The notes beneath the pieces were generated by a model. The model was not told the origin of the DNA. It worked only from the letters and a program-made list of their open reading frames with translations, and made no database searches. A program made the translations under genes and the position numbers. From Apteryx mantelli (Eukaryota; Chordata; Aves; Apterygiformes; Apterygidae), in assembly GCF_036417845.1 (NCBI RefSeq), contig NC_089979.1, positions 29,446,958-29,510,957 of the forward strand: a stretch of DNA of 64,000 nt. Direction: 5' to 3'. Positions 24,398-36,419 of the stretch are shown one piece after another (the stretch's first letter is position 1; each line of letters opens with the position of its first letter).

Positions 24398-26200
24398 TTT
24401 CCCTGAAAAATCCACCTTGCAGGATGTATCAGTCAGTCCATCAAGAAGATGGAGCCTTCTCTTAAAACTGCCTTTGGTATTGCATGCTTCCGACTCCTTA
24501 TCTTGCCCTTCTACTGATAATTCAGATCTGTGGTTGAATCAAATTAGTACTTATTTAATGTATAGTTTTGTTACTCTTGGTATAAAATGACTGTCTTCAG
24601 TATGGTTTCATTATTATCACATCTACCATATCATTTACCATATCACCATCTGCCATTACCACATCTAAGCAAGAGAGGAGTGTTTCTCCACTTAGAGAAA
24701 TTATAATTTCTTGTTAATGTGCTTCTTCTGGAAAGAGCTTAACAATATGACAGTTTTTCTGTGTGTGAGTAGAAAAAATGTAGAAGTGGGAGATTCTTAT
24801 ATGATGTTGCATAAGTTTGTTGATGTTGATTGCATTGGGATGGATATGGATGCAGGAGGCCTAGAACGTTACCTGCAGTGAGCTATAGATTCATGCTGTG
24901 CAGCAGTGATTGCGTTGTCATACTGGTGATATAAGGATATAAAGGCAAGGAGAGATTTGAAGAGGGCTTGAAAGCTAGTTCCCACCACCACCACCGCTAT
25001 CAATTGATCTAATGTTACCTTTCTCTACAGATACAATATTGTTTTTATTCTATATGGTAAGTACAAATGCACATACATCTGGATGTTCTGATATGCAAAA
25101 GGCATCAGTTACATGAAATGTTGAGATTAAAAAGGAAAAGTAGGATGTCAGTGATCATTTCTGTTGCTGAATGTGTTTGAATAAAACAGTAGCAGAAGTT
25201 CAGTTTTCTCTGCTATGTTCCACAGTGGATAAAACACAGGAAAGTTCCCTGTCTCCTGTGTCACTGTGAATTACAGTGCAGCTGAGAAGCCTGCCCTGCA
25301 GCTGAGCCTGTCCTTGCCTCTTCTGCCTCCAGCGTTCATTGTGCATTGTATTAAACTGTTAAAACATAGGCTTGTCTGCATTTACTTCTGGTAGGCTTAC
25401 AGGAGTCTGCAAAAAAGTCAAATGTCTGTAATCGAATGCTCTCAAATGTTTAAGTAAACTAAACTTTTGCGAGTCTCAACTTAGGTGCAGATATGCCTCA
25501 ATTTCAGATACTAAGACTGGAATAGGAGCATTTATCTCCTCCAGAGTAAATACTGAACTTCCCCATAATGATGCTGGAGGAAGATGGCCGTGTGTGAGAA
25601 GGCCAGCAGCTTATTCAGCACTGTCAGGTGTCAGAGACCTCTGTCTGCTTGTGGCCCAGTCAGCCCAGCAGTTTTTTGTCAGTAGGCGTGCAATGATGCA
25701 GAAGTGGCCCTTGTATGAACAAAAGTTAGTGGTAACAATTGCTGCCTTCCTTTTGCATAACTGTTTCATCATTAGATGGAAGCTAGTGGAAGATACCAAA
25801 GAGACAGCGCTCCAAATTCCATGTTCCTGCCAAAACAGGTAGGGAGAAGTGAAAAGTGGCTTACCCTACGGTTGCTATGGGCTAATTTGTATATATGCAT
25901 ATGGCCAAAGACGACAAGCTAGGAAGGTGGAGTTAAAATAACACTGAAAAATATGTTGCCTTATAAGAGGATGAGAATTCTTGTGAGCAGAAATGTAAGA
26001 TAATTTAGTTAAAACTTCACTGCCTTTAGAATGTTATTCTTTGTTCAGGTTTTTAGCATGAGAAGTGTTTCACTTCATTGTACACTATCTTCTGCTCTGA
26101 ACAGAAATCATCACAGGGAAGTATTTTAACTGCTTGCAAACAGGAGAAGGTACTTATATTTTGAAAGAACATGTTAATGTTTGACTTCATAGAATATGAA

Positions 26201-26224
26201 TGTGTGTGTGTGGGGGGGGGGGGG
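26201..26224. repeat. (TG)5-6 followed by G13
   Basis: tgtgtgtgtgtg runs directly into 13 consecutive G (26212-26224). It lies in the OXR1-ABRA intergenic region. Confidence 0.92.
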
Positions 26225-27599
26225 TTGGCCTGGTAAATGGAAGGATTAACCTAAGAAATACTCAGATAGGTCTCTTATTTATAATTCAAGTATTCCTTTG
26301 ACACAAGACAATTTAGACTGCTATAACAGTGATTATATAAAGATGTGAAGAATAAGGTAAGAGTATGCACATAAATATTCTGATATGTAGATGTTACATT
26401 CAGAGGTCTGTTTGGCAAATCTGTTTGAGTAGTCTGAGAGAACTCAAAAGAACATTGCTAGACAGGTGCCATTGAATCCATCTTGTAATTCAAGTTTTTA
26501 TCTTGATTCACAACATATAACTATGCCTATAATATTATAGTGTTTTACATAAAGTCTTACAGTAGACACATGTTAGTATCATTAACTTATAAATTATATA
26601 AATCATACACTCACTGGGAATTTCAAACTGGAGTACCTGTACTCTCATGATAAGTTAGCAATACTTGTTTTATCACAGAGACAAGATGCTCATACCCTTT
26701 CTTCTGCAAGAAGATATTTGAACTTTCAGTTTGAAAGAATCTTTTTAAAAAAATCATTTTTCATGAAGCAAATTAATTGTCTAGGTGTCTTGCTCTGAAA
26801 CAAATGCTTTACAGATAAAACATTTTTACCAGGATAGCTTTTTTTTTCCCCAGTCATGGTCTAGAGAAACTGTAATCCAGTAAGCATTATACACCCTATA
26901 GAGATCTCAAATTTGTGTATAATGCAAACACAATTTTAAAACGTACAAGTGTTTAGTTCATTAACTTTTACTCATCTTCAACACTACCTGGACTGAAATA
27001 AAATATTTTAGTAATATCTGGATGCGAGGATGCAGCATTGCTTCAAGTGACAAATGCTCTAAAATTAGTACAATGTTTTTTTGTAATGTGAAATTCCAGT
27101 CCTCTTAAAGCTAGCTTCTTTTAGTAAGGGAGCTTCTGTTTCTTTCAATGTTGAAGCATGTTTCCATGGAAGATGCTGCTTGTAGTTGCTTGTATCCTAT
27201 ATATAATAGTGCAACCACCTGATTCTTTTTCTATGTTGCACATTATTTCCCTCTGTATTTATAAGAAACATATTTACATAGATATTCAGATGATACTTTG
27301 CACATTATTGCATAGGAAGTATTTTCTGTTTGGCTGTCTATTCAAAATTTTGTGCATAATATATTCTATTGTTTGTCGCCATTGTTTTCTTTCCATCAAC
27401 AATCAATATAAATATGAAACCATCTAATAAATTAGTTATATAAATACATTAAATATAAAGCCTCTTTGGTAAAAGAAGGGTTCTACCTTAGTTTGTAGAT
27501 GATATTTATGAGAAAGCTTTGTCAGTAGTAACCACAAGATAATACTGTAGTACTATTTGCATTATATTATTTATAATAGGAAAGAAATGTGTTATCCTT

Positions 27600-28123
27600 T
27601 ATTCTGTGTTCAAATAAACTTTTTGCATGCATTTAAGTTTATTACTAAGGAAATATGCACACAAGCTTATGTTCACAGATCAAAAATTTGGTCTGAGTCT
27701 ATATCCTCATTCAGCTTCTGATCTGGCATGGTTTATGAGAACCCCCGAAATCCCAATTTAATTAGTTGGGAGGATCTTGTATGTAAGAACAAATAAAAAT
27801 TGGAAGTAATTTGTAGCTATTTGTGGTGCTACTATTTTTTTATATTCATCTGCTTACATTCAATATAGATTTTTCCCTTTAATATATTTTGTTTTTTGTC
27901 TAGTAATTAACTGAAATGTCCTGCAAACCCCCATGGTACAGAGAAAAATCCATTTGGATGCTTGATTTATCAAGCAATAATTAGAAAATACATTTTTAGA
28001 GAAACACTCAATATCTTTTCTGTGTAGGAGGAAAAAATCTTGCATTCAAAATGAGCAAAAGCTAATAGCAAAGGAAAAATGGAGAAAGTTTTGCTGAGAT
28101 AAGTTGCTCTTGTTGTAGTATGC
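27600..28123 (-). other. ABRA: ABRA 3' untranslated region (end uncertain)
   Basis: AT-rich sequence after the stop. Candidate - strand polyadenylation signals are AATAAA at 27643-27638 and 27603-27598, with ATTAAA-type variants nearer the stop (27883-27878). A small hairpin with 7-bp arms, tgcttga/tcaagca, is at 27959-27976. Which signal is used, and whether the UTR runs further left, cannot be told from sequence. Confidence 0.5.
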
Positions 28124-28601
28124 TTATTCTAATAGAGTAATTATGATGTGATCATCCCTGCCTTGCCATAACATTTCTCCCTCAAAGTCCACCAGCCCAT
28201 GTTTTCTGGCTCTCATGAGAATCCCAACAACCTTATCTGAAATACGAACATATCTCTCGAAGAGTTCCCCAAAAGTGACTTGGATCTTGCCATCATGCCG
28301 AGGCTTAGCCATTGTTTTGATGATAAAGCCCATGTCTCTGATCTCCCGGTGAATGTGGGCTTCGGCTCTCTTGGCCCTTTCTGCAGTTTTGGTTCCCTCC
28401 TTGGGATGGCCATAGCCTTCATCTCCTTTGTGCAGGCGTGTGGACATGGCCAGCTCGTGGTCAAATTCTTCGCTGAAGGGATTCAGCTTCTGCGTTATGA
28501 TATGCTCATCTGCCCATTCTTGCCATTTGTCTTTCAGGCTATTAACAGGGCTGTATTTCCTGTGAGCTTTCTTTGTTATCTCTTCAGTAAATTTGCTCGT
28601 G
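28124..28601 (-). CDS. ABRA: ABRA exon 2 coding part, Costars domain
   Basis: 478 nt: one base completing the split Leu codon, 158 residues and TAA at 28126-28124. The acceptor on the - strand is tttttatttctttcag. It encodes KYSPVNSLKDKWQEWADEHI, NPFSEEFDHELAMSTRLHKG, then the Costars fold with FGELFERYVRISDKVVGIL and GLVDFEGEMLWQGRDDH. This is the most conserved part of ABRA and is shared with the small actin regulator Costars/ABRACL. The FEGEMLWQG motif is intact. Confidence 0.97.
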
Positions 28602-31600
28602 CTGAAAGAAATAAAAATGGCATTTGAGCCTTGCATTTCATCATATTTCATTATGCAGTTCTGCTACTCATCTTTTTTCATTAACTTAGTCACAGTGGTT
28701 TTCCAGACCAGCTGCGAACCACTAGATGGCATGTTTTCATTAATTCTAAATTAGTCCTGGGGCATTTAATCCATGTTTTGGTTTGCATTTAAAGGAAAAT
28801 TTGGTGATCACAGCTTGATCTCATCTACACTGCTGCCTTTTAGCTTAGAGGTGAACCCATTTTTCCAAACTTTTGCCCAGACCAAGTTAATTCTGTAGGG
28901 GTGTGAAATAGTATGTGCTGATTGCTTGCAATTTTTGTACCTTTCCTTAATCACATAGTTTCCCTTTTCTGCCTGTGTAGCAGAATCTGAAATCTGTGAC
29001 TTATGTTGTAGATGGCAGTAACTGCAAGTGTGCAGACAGGGTCCTTCAGCTATTTGTGACTGGAAAAACTTGTCCCCTCCAGTCAATGTTGATGAGAAAA
29101 TGCAGTGGCTCTGCCTATGCTGAATTTCAACACTAGTTCAGAACCATACTTGAAATCCAAAACTGACTCCTGTTGCACGGGTCGGGAGAAGTTTAAGACT
29201 GCTGAAGTTTGTGTCAAGGTCAAGTGACGAGGAAAGGACTCCAAGTATCTTACTGATCTTTGTAGCAATATCACTGGATGATTTCAGGCAGACAAGACTC
29301 TTCGCTCTAGTGGCCAGTCTTGTATGTTGTGGGGAGCTATAGATAGTCTGAGCTGTTTTTTATTCTCTCCACATCCTGTCATTTGTGTCTGTACAGGACT
29401 TGGCTAGGGAGTGTACTGGGCTGTGGCTCTGCAAAAGTAATTTGGATTCTAATTCTTTTACGCCCCAGAAAGCTGCTCTGCAGCCTACCCAGTGATATCT
29501 GGTGAATATTAACAGTAACAGTCAGAGAACCAAAATACAGATAATGAAACGGCACAGAGAATTGCAAATCTGCAGACTGCTGTTTGACCCACCCTTTGTC
29601 TTCTAGTAAACTTTTGAAAGAATGCAGATGAGTGACATAGATATCTCTGCTTCAGGTCTGTGCGGTGGAAAGATACTAGTAGCTACTGAGAAGAGAGCAG
29701 GCACATGGGGCCAGGAATAGGGGAGGGACTCGGGGAGCAGGACCACTCCTCTCAGCTGTGGAGTTGCTATTAGCTTGCTTAGCTGTATTCAGAAATCTTA
29801 CTCCAAAATCTCCAAAATATTCTTTAGCAACAATGTGGTGAAAAGCACCAGAAGGATCAGGCATGTGAGGGTGCCAAGTAAACGCTGCTTTCTTCTGTGG
29901 TGTGGCTCTGAGCATCCTGAGTGTGCCTGCACTTGGGCAGTTTGGCCCTGAAGGCTCCAGATCTCATGAAGGCTGTAGTGCCAACTCAGTCATAACTCCC
30001 ACTGAGAGCTCACATAAATCAGTTCCTCAGCTCTACATGTGGGAAGGGATCAGTGAAGGAGGAAGAAAAAAAAAGTCAAAATTGGCTAGAAGAAGTTGTA
30101 CCAACAGTCTCAAGGCAGGTGATGGGCAGATACCACCAGCGAGGGCTTATCCCTCAGTCACAGCCAGCTTTCTCCCCTTCTCTCAGTGGAACTTGACCCT
30201 TGAAAAACTCCTGGAGCTCAAATCCCTCAGGCTCAGGGGAAATGAAGACACTGAGATGACTTAACTTTGGATTTTGTTACCTCTTCTTATTTAAACTATG
30301 CCTAGTAAGTATTATTCTCCCCTATCTATTCCTGCTTTAGTCTTTAATTTTCTTTCCTAGCTGAGCAATATTATCACCTTTCTATTCTAATAACCTTCTC
30401 AGTGGCTGAAAAAAAAACCCCCACCACCATCATATCTATTTTTTCCCTTTAAATTCACGTGCCCTATGTGGTTTTAGAAAAAAACTTATTCTCTCTTTTC
30501 TCTCTCTTCTCCTTTTATTTAATGCATCTCCTAGTTTAACAATTTCTGATATTAAAAGTGGTACTTTCACCATTGTTGAACTTGCTGATAAGTTACACTG
30601 TAAATACACTGGTATATCCTATCTATCAAGTTTGCACAGTACCTAGCACAATGGATTGTGGATCCAAAGTGAAGCTTGTGACTATTAACCTACTGTAACA
30701 AGTGGTTTACCTGCAGCAGCCCGAAAGGCTTACCTGTTAACCAGAATGATAACCCTGAATGTGTTCTGAACCTCTAAGAGGACAGCGTCTGGGTTCTGCA
30801 CTATCCTTTTTTGTGGGGGAAACCACACATGGACTTTTTTAATGTCACAAGCCTCATATCACTGCTGTGCACCTTTGGCTCCTAAGCAGAAATGAAATAG
30901 TATTTCTTAGGCCTGTGGGAGTTTACATTAAGTCTACTAAGGAAGCAGGCTAATTTCAGCAAGCATTACAGCTGGAAGGGATGAAGGTGCTGATGCAAGG
31001 AGAAAAAAATTACTGGCACTACTGCTTCTTCCTGGGATATAGAGAGGGGAAAATGGAAGATTGGCTTAATTGTCTTCAAAGAAAAAACATGTATGTGGTT
31101 GTTAAAGCAAAACTGAAAGGTTCATAAAAGTAGCAGGCTGAAAAAACATATTCTGAGTCAATTTAAAAAGTGATTAAAAAAATCAAGTCCTGAAACAGTA
31201 GTATAGATGCATATTCATACTGCTATTTGTATTTTATTTCTGGCATATTTCAGTGAAAGAGATAGATGTAAGTAATATAAAAGGTGTCATTTCAGTCATT
31301 TGTCCCTCAGTAAATATGGCTAATCTATTTTTCCTGGGTAGCAGAACTAAAATAAGACATATGGGGAAAATATGTGAAGCTTAGCAGAAAGATAGCAATT
31401 TTGTTTCTACTATAGCATTTTTTAAGCATTTTGTTTTAATTGAGGTTATTTACAGATATCTGCTGCAAATATACTTTCTTTTCCCACTGTATTTGAGAAA
31501 TCTGCATTTCTGAGGTCCTAATTTCTGTCAAAGGACAATGAGCAGTCTCTTCCAAAACTATGAAGAACAAACTTTCAAGCTCTAGGTTATTGGTGAGCTT

Positions 31601-34564
31601 TTTCATTTTGACTGTTAATGGATTATTCCTTATGGGAGATGATTGGTCAGTTTTGTAGCAAAGTGTCATTCTAATCTCTAATCTGAATAGTTGAAATAAT
31701 TATGGGTGTTCAGATATCTGTTGTAAAACATATGCTTGAAATACATGACTACAGTACATCAGTAAATAGATGCTGCCTGTGGCAAATACTCATCAGTAGT
31801 GAGTATAACCTGAGCAATGGAAACGATATAGTCTGCATGATTGTCTGCAGATAGATCAGTAAGTCTGTTTTGGCATTTTCATCTGCGCTGGTTCCAGTTT
31901 CTCATTTCTGAAATAGTGATTAGGATATGGTATGAAGACATTGGCCCTGATCCTCTGATTCCTGCTGTCTTGCTAGTCCCTTACACACAAGCTAATTGAG
32001 TCAGTGAAAAATTCTGCCTTCTCATCTCGAATTGCCTTGTGCTCAGTTTGCACTTGCATTGTGTGTGTGCAGGTGACAACACACTGGAAGGCAGCAGAGG
32101 TTCAGGCCCGCTGTGTGATGGCTCCTGGTGGGAAGTAGCATCCTGGGGCCAGGCTCTTCCCTCTCTGTGAGCTCTGACAGCTGAGCTCTGCCAGATCCTG
32201 CCTCAGGTTAAGTTACAGCTTCCAGCTGTCTGCTCTGCCCCCTCAGCAAAGCTCGCAGAGAGAACGTGTGCTGCGCCTTAGCCTTGGCAGAGCAAAGACT
32301 AGCCTCACACGCTGCCTTCATCACACTTCTAAAGTTAGATATGAGGTTTTACTCAGAAACAGTTCAGACTTCACCACATGTTCGTTTCTGCAATCTCCAC
32401 TCGAGGGCATTACAAAGTTTGTAAAACAGAGGGCTGGAACAAACAACATACATCTACAATGACTGCCTCCAAGTTGCCCTTTTGCCACCTTGGATGTATG
32501 GATCCTTTTATCTTTCGCCAAAAGGAGAGAGTCATGAATTGGTTTGGTGACTACCCCTTGGCAAGTCTGGTGACAAGGCAACTGTTGGTAGCCATCGGCT
32601 GGAAAGGTTGTTCTGCCGGAGATCTCCAGGGGTAATAAACTGGAGAATGTCTCCCAGACCCTGCTGATCCCCTGTGGAACTTGCTGTTCCTCTGCTCTTC
32701 TGGGAGATTTCCCAAGGACTGCGTGTCTGTAGGTGAGCTTTGCTTGTTTACTACCTGGACTCTGAATTTAATTTGCAGTTACTGTTGAGCAGTAATCTTC
32801 AGGCAGGAACCTCTTGCTGAAAAAAATATTACTCAAAACTCTGATGCTGTGATTTTGATTGCTGTTTAATTCATATCTTTAAGTGGAACCTGTAATAATT
32901 GTGCAAGTAATAATAGACTCTGCTCATTCTGTTTTCTTCACACCAATTATAGGCATAAAAAATCTGCCACGTGTCAGGAACTTCCACTTTTTGCTGGGAA
33001 GTGATTTGTAACAACATACTCAATTAACATACTCTTTTTCTGTTGGTAGTATGCTCATAGAGAAACTTTGAATGTTAGGAATCTATTAATTATTCAAATG
33101 TTGTTTTGGACAAATGATTTATAGCAGCATGTTCTAGATCAGTCCTTCAGATGTAGTAGTCAGACTGGAAGCTTTATAATGTTTGTTTAGGGTCCTGACT
33201 CCTATGCTACTTTCCATTCTTTGACTTGATGAATTCCAAATCTATGAAAAGCTTCCAAAGAGAACCAATGAACCCAGCTTTTGTTAAGATGTATTTAAAA
33301 GAGTAATTGCTGCAATATCTATTTTGGACATTCTGGACAAGTTGCTCCAAATGGTATTCACAATTTATATTAAGCAAAATCATGAATAAGTAGTTGGAAA
33401 TTTTTCTCAAGTACTGTGCCTTAGACTTACACTGAAAAAAATGAATAACTCTGGGCTCCTGATAAAAAAGTTAGTAATCTTAAATGTGGACTAAAATATT
33501 AAGAAGTAAGTAGTGATTTAGATGAACCAATAAAACCAGCATCAAAATTAAACATAATTAACATTTCCCAAATATAACTTCCTGTGTGTGTTGTGTATAT
33601 AGTGTATAGAACCCAAGGCTGTAGTCAGATGATGTTGGCTCTGACAACTTAAGCATAGAGAGATATGTGATAGTTTTTTCCTTAAAGCGTAATAGTCTCT
33701 TTGGCCATTTCCTAGCAATTAGATTTTTTCCTGATCCCATTTCCCTCATGGAAACCTTACCTGTCTCAGGGTCTGCTGACTATTTGTGACACTGTAATGA
33801 AGGTGTTTTACTTACAGAGATGGCACAGGTCGTTTAATCCTCACAGCAGCCACTTTCTCTTGGTCACCATCTTCTAGCTCGAGTCTGTCCTCCGCTTCTC
33901 CATAGCCACTGTCCACTGTATCCATGCTGTCATCGTGGCACTTAAGTAGCAGCTCTTGCCTGGGGACCTTGTCCTCTTGTTCCATCACTTTCCAGCCCTT
34001 GGTCAGCTCTGACACCAGGTTTGAGCACTTTCTCCTCATAGTTGGAGATAATTTACCACTAAGAATTTTGTCAATAGTACTTGATTCTTCTTTCAGCTTT
34101 ATCATCTCAGAGCTACTATTGTCATTTTCATATCTATCACTGAGGAGGCTAATATCACCTCCTCTTTCATAGGCTTTACTTACAATTGTTTTGGTCACCT
34201 CTTTGCTTTTTATGTTCAGCTTTTTGAGGGCTTCATCTGACTCCCTTGAATTTTTTTCAACATCTCTTATTGTCACTGACTCCTTTGAGGATTTTTCATC
34301 ATCTTTCATTTGGTGCTTCTTAACAGATGGCATTGGCCATTTTTCAAATGGTCTTTCTTGTAGTGGCTGAGCTGATGAGTCTTCTCTACTGGGTACCCAT
34401 CCAGAGGGCTCTTGCGCTTGCTTTATGTTGTGGTCACTAGCCCACTGCTGCCAGCCTCGTGCCAAGCTAATAACTAGGCTGGCTGTTCGGATCTTGCGGA
34501 CAGCCCTTTTTGCAGGAGTAGTACTTGGCTTTTCTTCAGGAGCTGTGTTGCTGTCTGCTGCCAT
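28124..34564 (-). CDS. ABRA: ABRA (STARS), actin-binding Rho-activating protein, complete two-exon gene
   Basis: Joining 34564-33816 and 28601-28124 on the - strand gives 1227 nt, 408 residues plus TAA. The N-terminus MAADSNTAPEEK leads to the family block AVRKIRTASLVISLARGWQQW (residues about 20-40) and QAQEPSGW. A charged Lys/Glu/Ser-rich middle follows, then TKTIVSKAYERGGD, RRKCSNLVSELTKGW and VDSGYGEAED. Exon 2 starts at the family site before KYSPVNSLKDKWQEWADEHI and carries NPFSEEFDHELAMSTRLHKG and the Costars domain (about residues 332-408, ending HIIITLLE). Known of the family: ABRA binds actin at muscle sarcomeres, activates Rho signalling and drives MRTF/SRF transcription. It is a little longer than the mammalian protein (381 residues in human, from memory), mainly in the middle of exon 1. 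The split codon (CT + C, Leu) restores RPVPSLTSKF with no gap. Confidence 0.97.
28602..33815 (-). other. ABRA: ABRA intron, 5.2 kb
   Basis: Single phase-2 GT-AG intron. It has a more GC-rich block at about 32080-32300 and 32580-32760 with several CAGCTG/CAGCTC-type E-box-like words (for example near 32189 and 32221), which could be an intronic muscle enhancer, though I cannot show this. Open frames of 60-120 codons here (for example 29902-30264 +) are not supported as genes. No repeat family was recognised. Confidence 0.85.
33816..34564 (-). CDS. ABRA: ABRA exon 1 coding part
   Basis: 749 nt, 249 codons plus two bases. The start is the first in-frame ATG (34562-34564). Its context, gccacaATGG with A at -3 and G at +4, is strong. 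The frame stays open upstream to 34633, but that extension has no ATG and probably lies outside the transcript. The donor, on the - strand, is CTCT|GTAAGT (GT at 33815-33814), a near-perfect site; read-through would stop at once (TAA at 33814-33812). The exon encodes the conserved N-terminal block and the first half of the actin-binding region. Confidence 0.96.
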
Positions 34565-34619
34565 TGTGGCTTTTCCACTTCTTATGCTAAGCACCTGCTG
34601 AATGATCTTCCTGAGTGAA

Positions 34620-34660
34620 TAATGTCCAGACAAGAGAGCTGCAGATGTTTAAATAGAAGC
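34620..34660 (-). promoter_or_regulatory. ABRA: Putative ABRA core promoter with TATA-like box
   Basis: On the - strand, TATTTAAA (34655-34648) lies about 85 nt upstream of the ATG. It would place transcription start near 34625, giving a 5' UTR of about 60 nt. The wider ctatttaaac partly resembles an MEF2 site (family knowledge: mammalian ABRA is an MEF2 target) but does not match the consensus fully. Inference from motif and position only. Confidence 0.45.
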
Positions 34661-35304
34661 AGGAGCCCATGGAAAATATGTCAAACACTTCTCACAAAGA
34701 TATAGTATCCTCACTGTTACAGAGTTCTTTTTTTAAAACAGCAGGGTGACATTTCATCACAGCAGATGAATGATGCATGATGTAAACAGGGTGGCACATA
34801 CCTGCAGTGGTAATAGTGGGAATTAACAGCTCCTTTAAATCCTCTTCCCTGGGAATACTTAGTTCTCAATTTGTTGGCGAGCATCTTCTTCTTCTAGAAG
34901 TGTAGAACTTGGGTTGAAGATTCTGAACAGTGTCAGAAACTGCTAAATGTTAAGTGCTGTCAGTTGCTGACAACTTCAGAGTAGGGACTGCTCATCATCA
35001 TAAGTAAAAGGTAGCCCTGATCATGGAGTGTAAGTTCAGTAGTAGACAATGAAAAAGAAATTTTAGATGCATTTTTCTAAAAAGATTCCAGGTGATTTCT
35101 TTTTATTGTTTGTGGTAAATTATATCCAAGGAAATCTGGGGTGTGTGTGTGTGTAATTTTTAAAAGTACTTAAGTGTTCTGTTCTTTAAGTCATTATCTA
35201 TTTATGTCTGTCTACTTAGAATGTACTTTGGGGGTCTAGGAACCATTTCATAATTGACATCGGTACTTAGAATAAAGGAATCACTCTGTTCTGGGAATTA
35301 TTAT

Positions 35305-35327
35305 GCGTGTGTGTGTATATATATATA
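35305..35327. repeat. (TG)n(TA)n compound microsatellite
   Basis: cgtgtgtgtgt passes directly into atatatatata. An alternating purine-pyrimidine tract. Confidence 0.88.
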
Positions 35328-35340
35328 AATATACATTTTA

Positions 35341-35436
35341 TATTAATAAATCTGATTAGATTTCTCTAATTAGATATTTGGTTAGATTTAGTTAGATTAG
35401 GTTAATTTAGATATCTGATTAGATTTTTGGTTACAG
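35341..35436. repeat. Degenerate TTAGAT/GATTAGATTT minisatellite-like array
   Basis: TTAGAT occurs six times at 35356, 35370, 35382, 35392, 35407 and 35419, spaced 10-15 nt apart, inside an AT-only background with related words (gattagattt, ggttagattta). It follows the (TG)n(TA)n tract directly. Confidence 0.8.
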
Positions 35437-36419
35437 TATAAGAAAAATCAAGCTTCTAAAGAAAATGTTGTGATTTCTTAGTTCTGGAGGACTTGCAAGT
35501 GGGTGTTCTTATTTGGATTTGTAAAGTTGTTTGGTGGACTGATATATCACTTTTTACATAATAATAAACAGACGTTTTCAGAGATACAATTCTGTAGTAT
35601 CTTATTTCTTAGTATAATGTTTCCTAAATAGGAAAGGAAAATAGCATTGCTTTTTCTATCAGTCATAACTTGCAGTTTACAGGATGACCTGCAGTACTTT
35701 CCATGTGACACTGAGGCAAACTGAACTTCAAGGAATTCTGTTGGCTTCACTGGAGTTGTACCAGAAATAAATATGCCCTCTTAGTAATCTGCCTTTTATT
35801 TATTTATTTTTATTAATGGCTGAGGCGATTGAAGTAGGTTAGATCAGATCTAGCTGTTGCTTAATAATATAAGACTATATCATACCTTTGACTTTTGAGT
35901 AGAATTCCTCGTTAATCTGAGGGGTCGTTTCCTCTTCAAAACTAATGGCATAATGTAGGGTAGTGTTACTATTTGATATTTACTCATGTTTATTTTAGAA
36001 AGAAATGTGTGACCTCAGGATACTGTATTATCTCAACTATTGCCAGCTGCATCATAACTCTGAAATGGCATTGTGATGTGTACTGAGGCAATTTGATTGA
36101 GCAGCATGCATTACAGAGCGCATTTATTTTGGTAGTGCTTAAAGCCTATTAAGAGTGGGAGCTTCTTGTGTTAAGATATGTATGTGTAGGCATGCATACA
36201 TACAGAGTGATCGGTATTACCTAATACATAAGGAAGACGCAAGTGAAAAGAAAATAACGCACACACACAGTAAGCAGTATGACACCAGCACGTTATGTCA
36301 TGTCCCATGATTTCTTAAGTATAAGGGTGGCCAAGGCTTTAGGAATGAGTTGGAAGCTATATCTAAAAATAAATGGCCAGGGAGGAAGGTGTGCAATGAA
36401 GCTCAAGTGAAAAAACTCT

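Larger units (their letters stand above)
22741..27600. other. Convergent intergenic region between OXR1 and ABRA
   Basis: About 4.9 kb between the two inferred 3' ends. It contains a (TG)n tract (23471-23486), a CR1 3' end (about 23620-24397), an (ACC)n tract near 24982-24995 and a (TG)nG13 tract (26201-26224). Open frames such as 25594-25842 and 27158-27427 show no homology that I recognise and no coding character. How far the ABRA 3' UTR reaches leftward is unknown. Confidence 0.7.
34661..36400. other. Region upstream of ABRA
   Basis: Unique AT-rich DNA upstream of ABRA, likely including its proximal regulatory region. It contains (TG)7 at 35141-35154, a (TG)n(TA)n tract at 35305-35327, a TTAGAT array at 35341-35436 and a (TTTA)n patch near 35792-35810. 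No gene seen. Confidence 0.7.

Noticed and set aside
29902..30264. 120-codon + strand open frame in the ABRA intron
   Set aside because: No domain, no family similarity that I recognise, and it lies antisense within a well-defined intron.
34565..34633. In-frame upstream extension of ABRA exon 1
   Set aside because: The extension begins at a TTG codon, has no ATG, and probably lies at or upstream of the transcription start. The ATG at 34564 matches the family N-terminus and has a strong context.
36177..36202. Inverted repeat tatgtatg/catacata
   Set aside because: Low-complexity alternating sequence; pairing is expected by composition.
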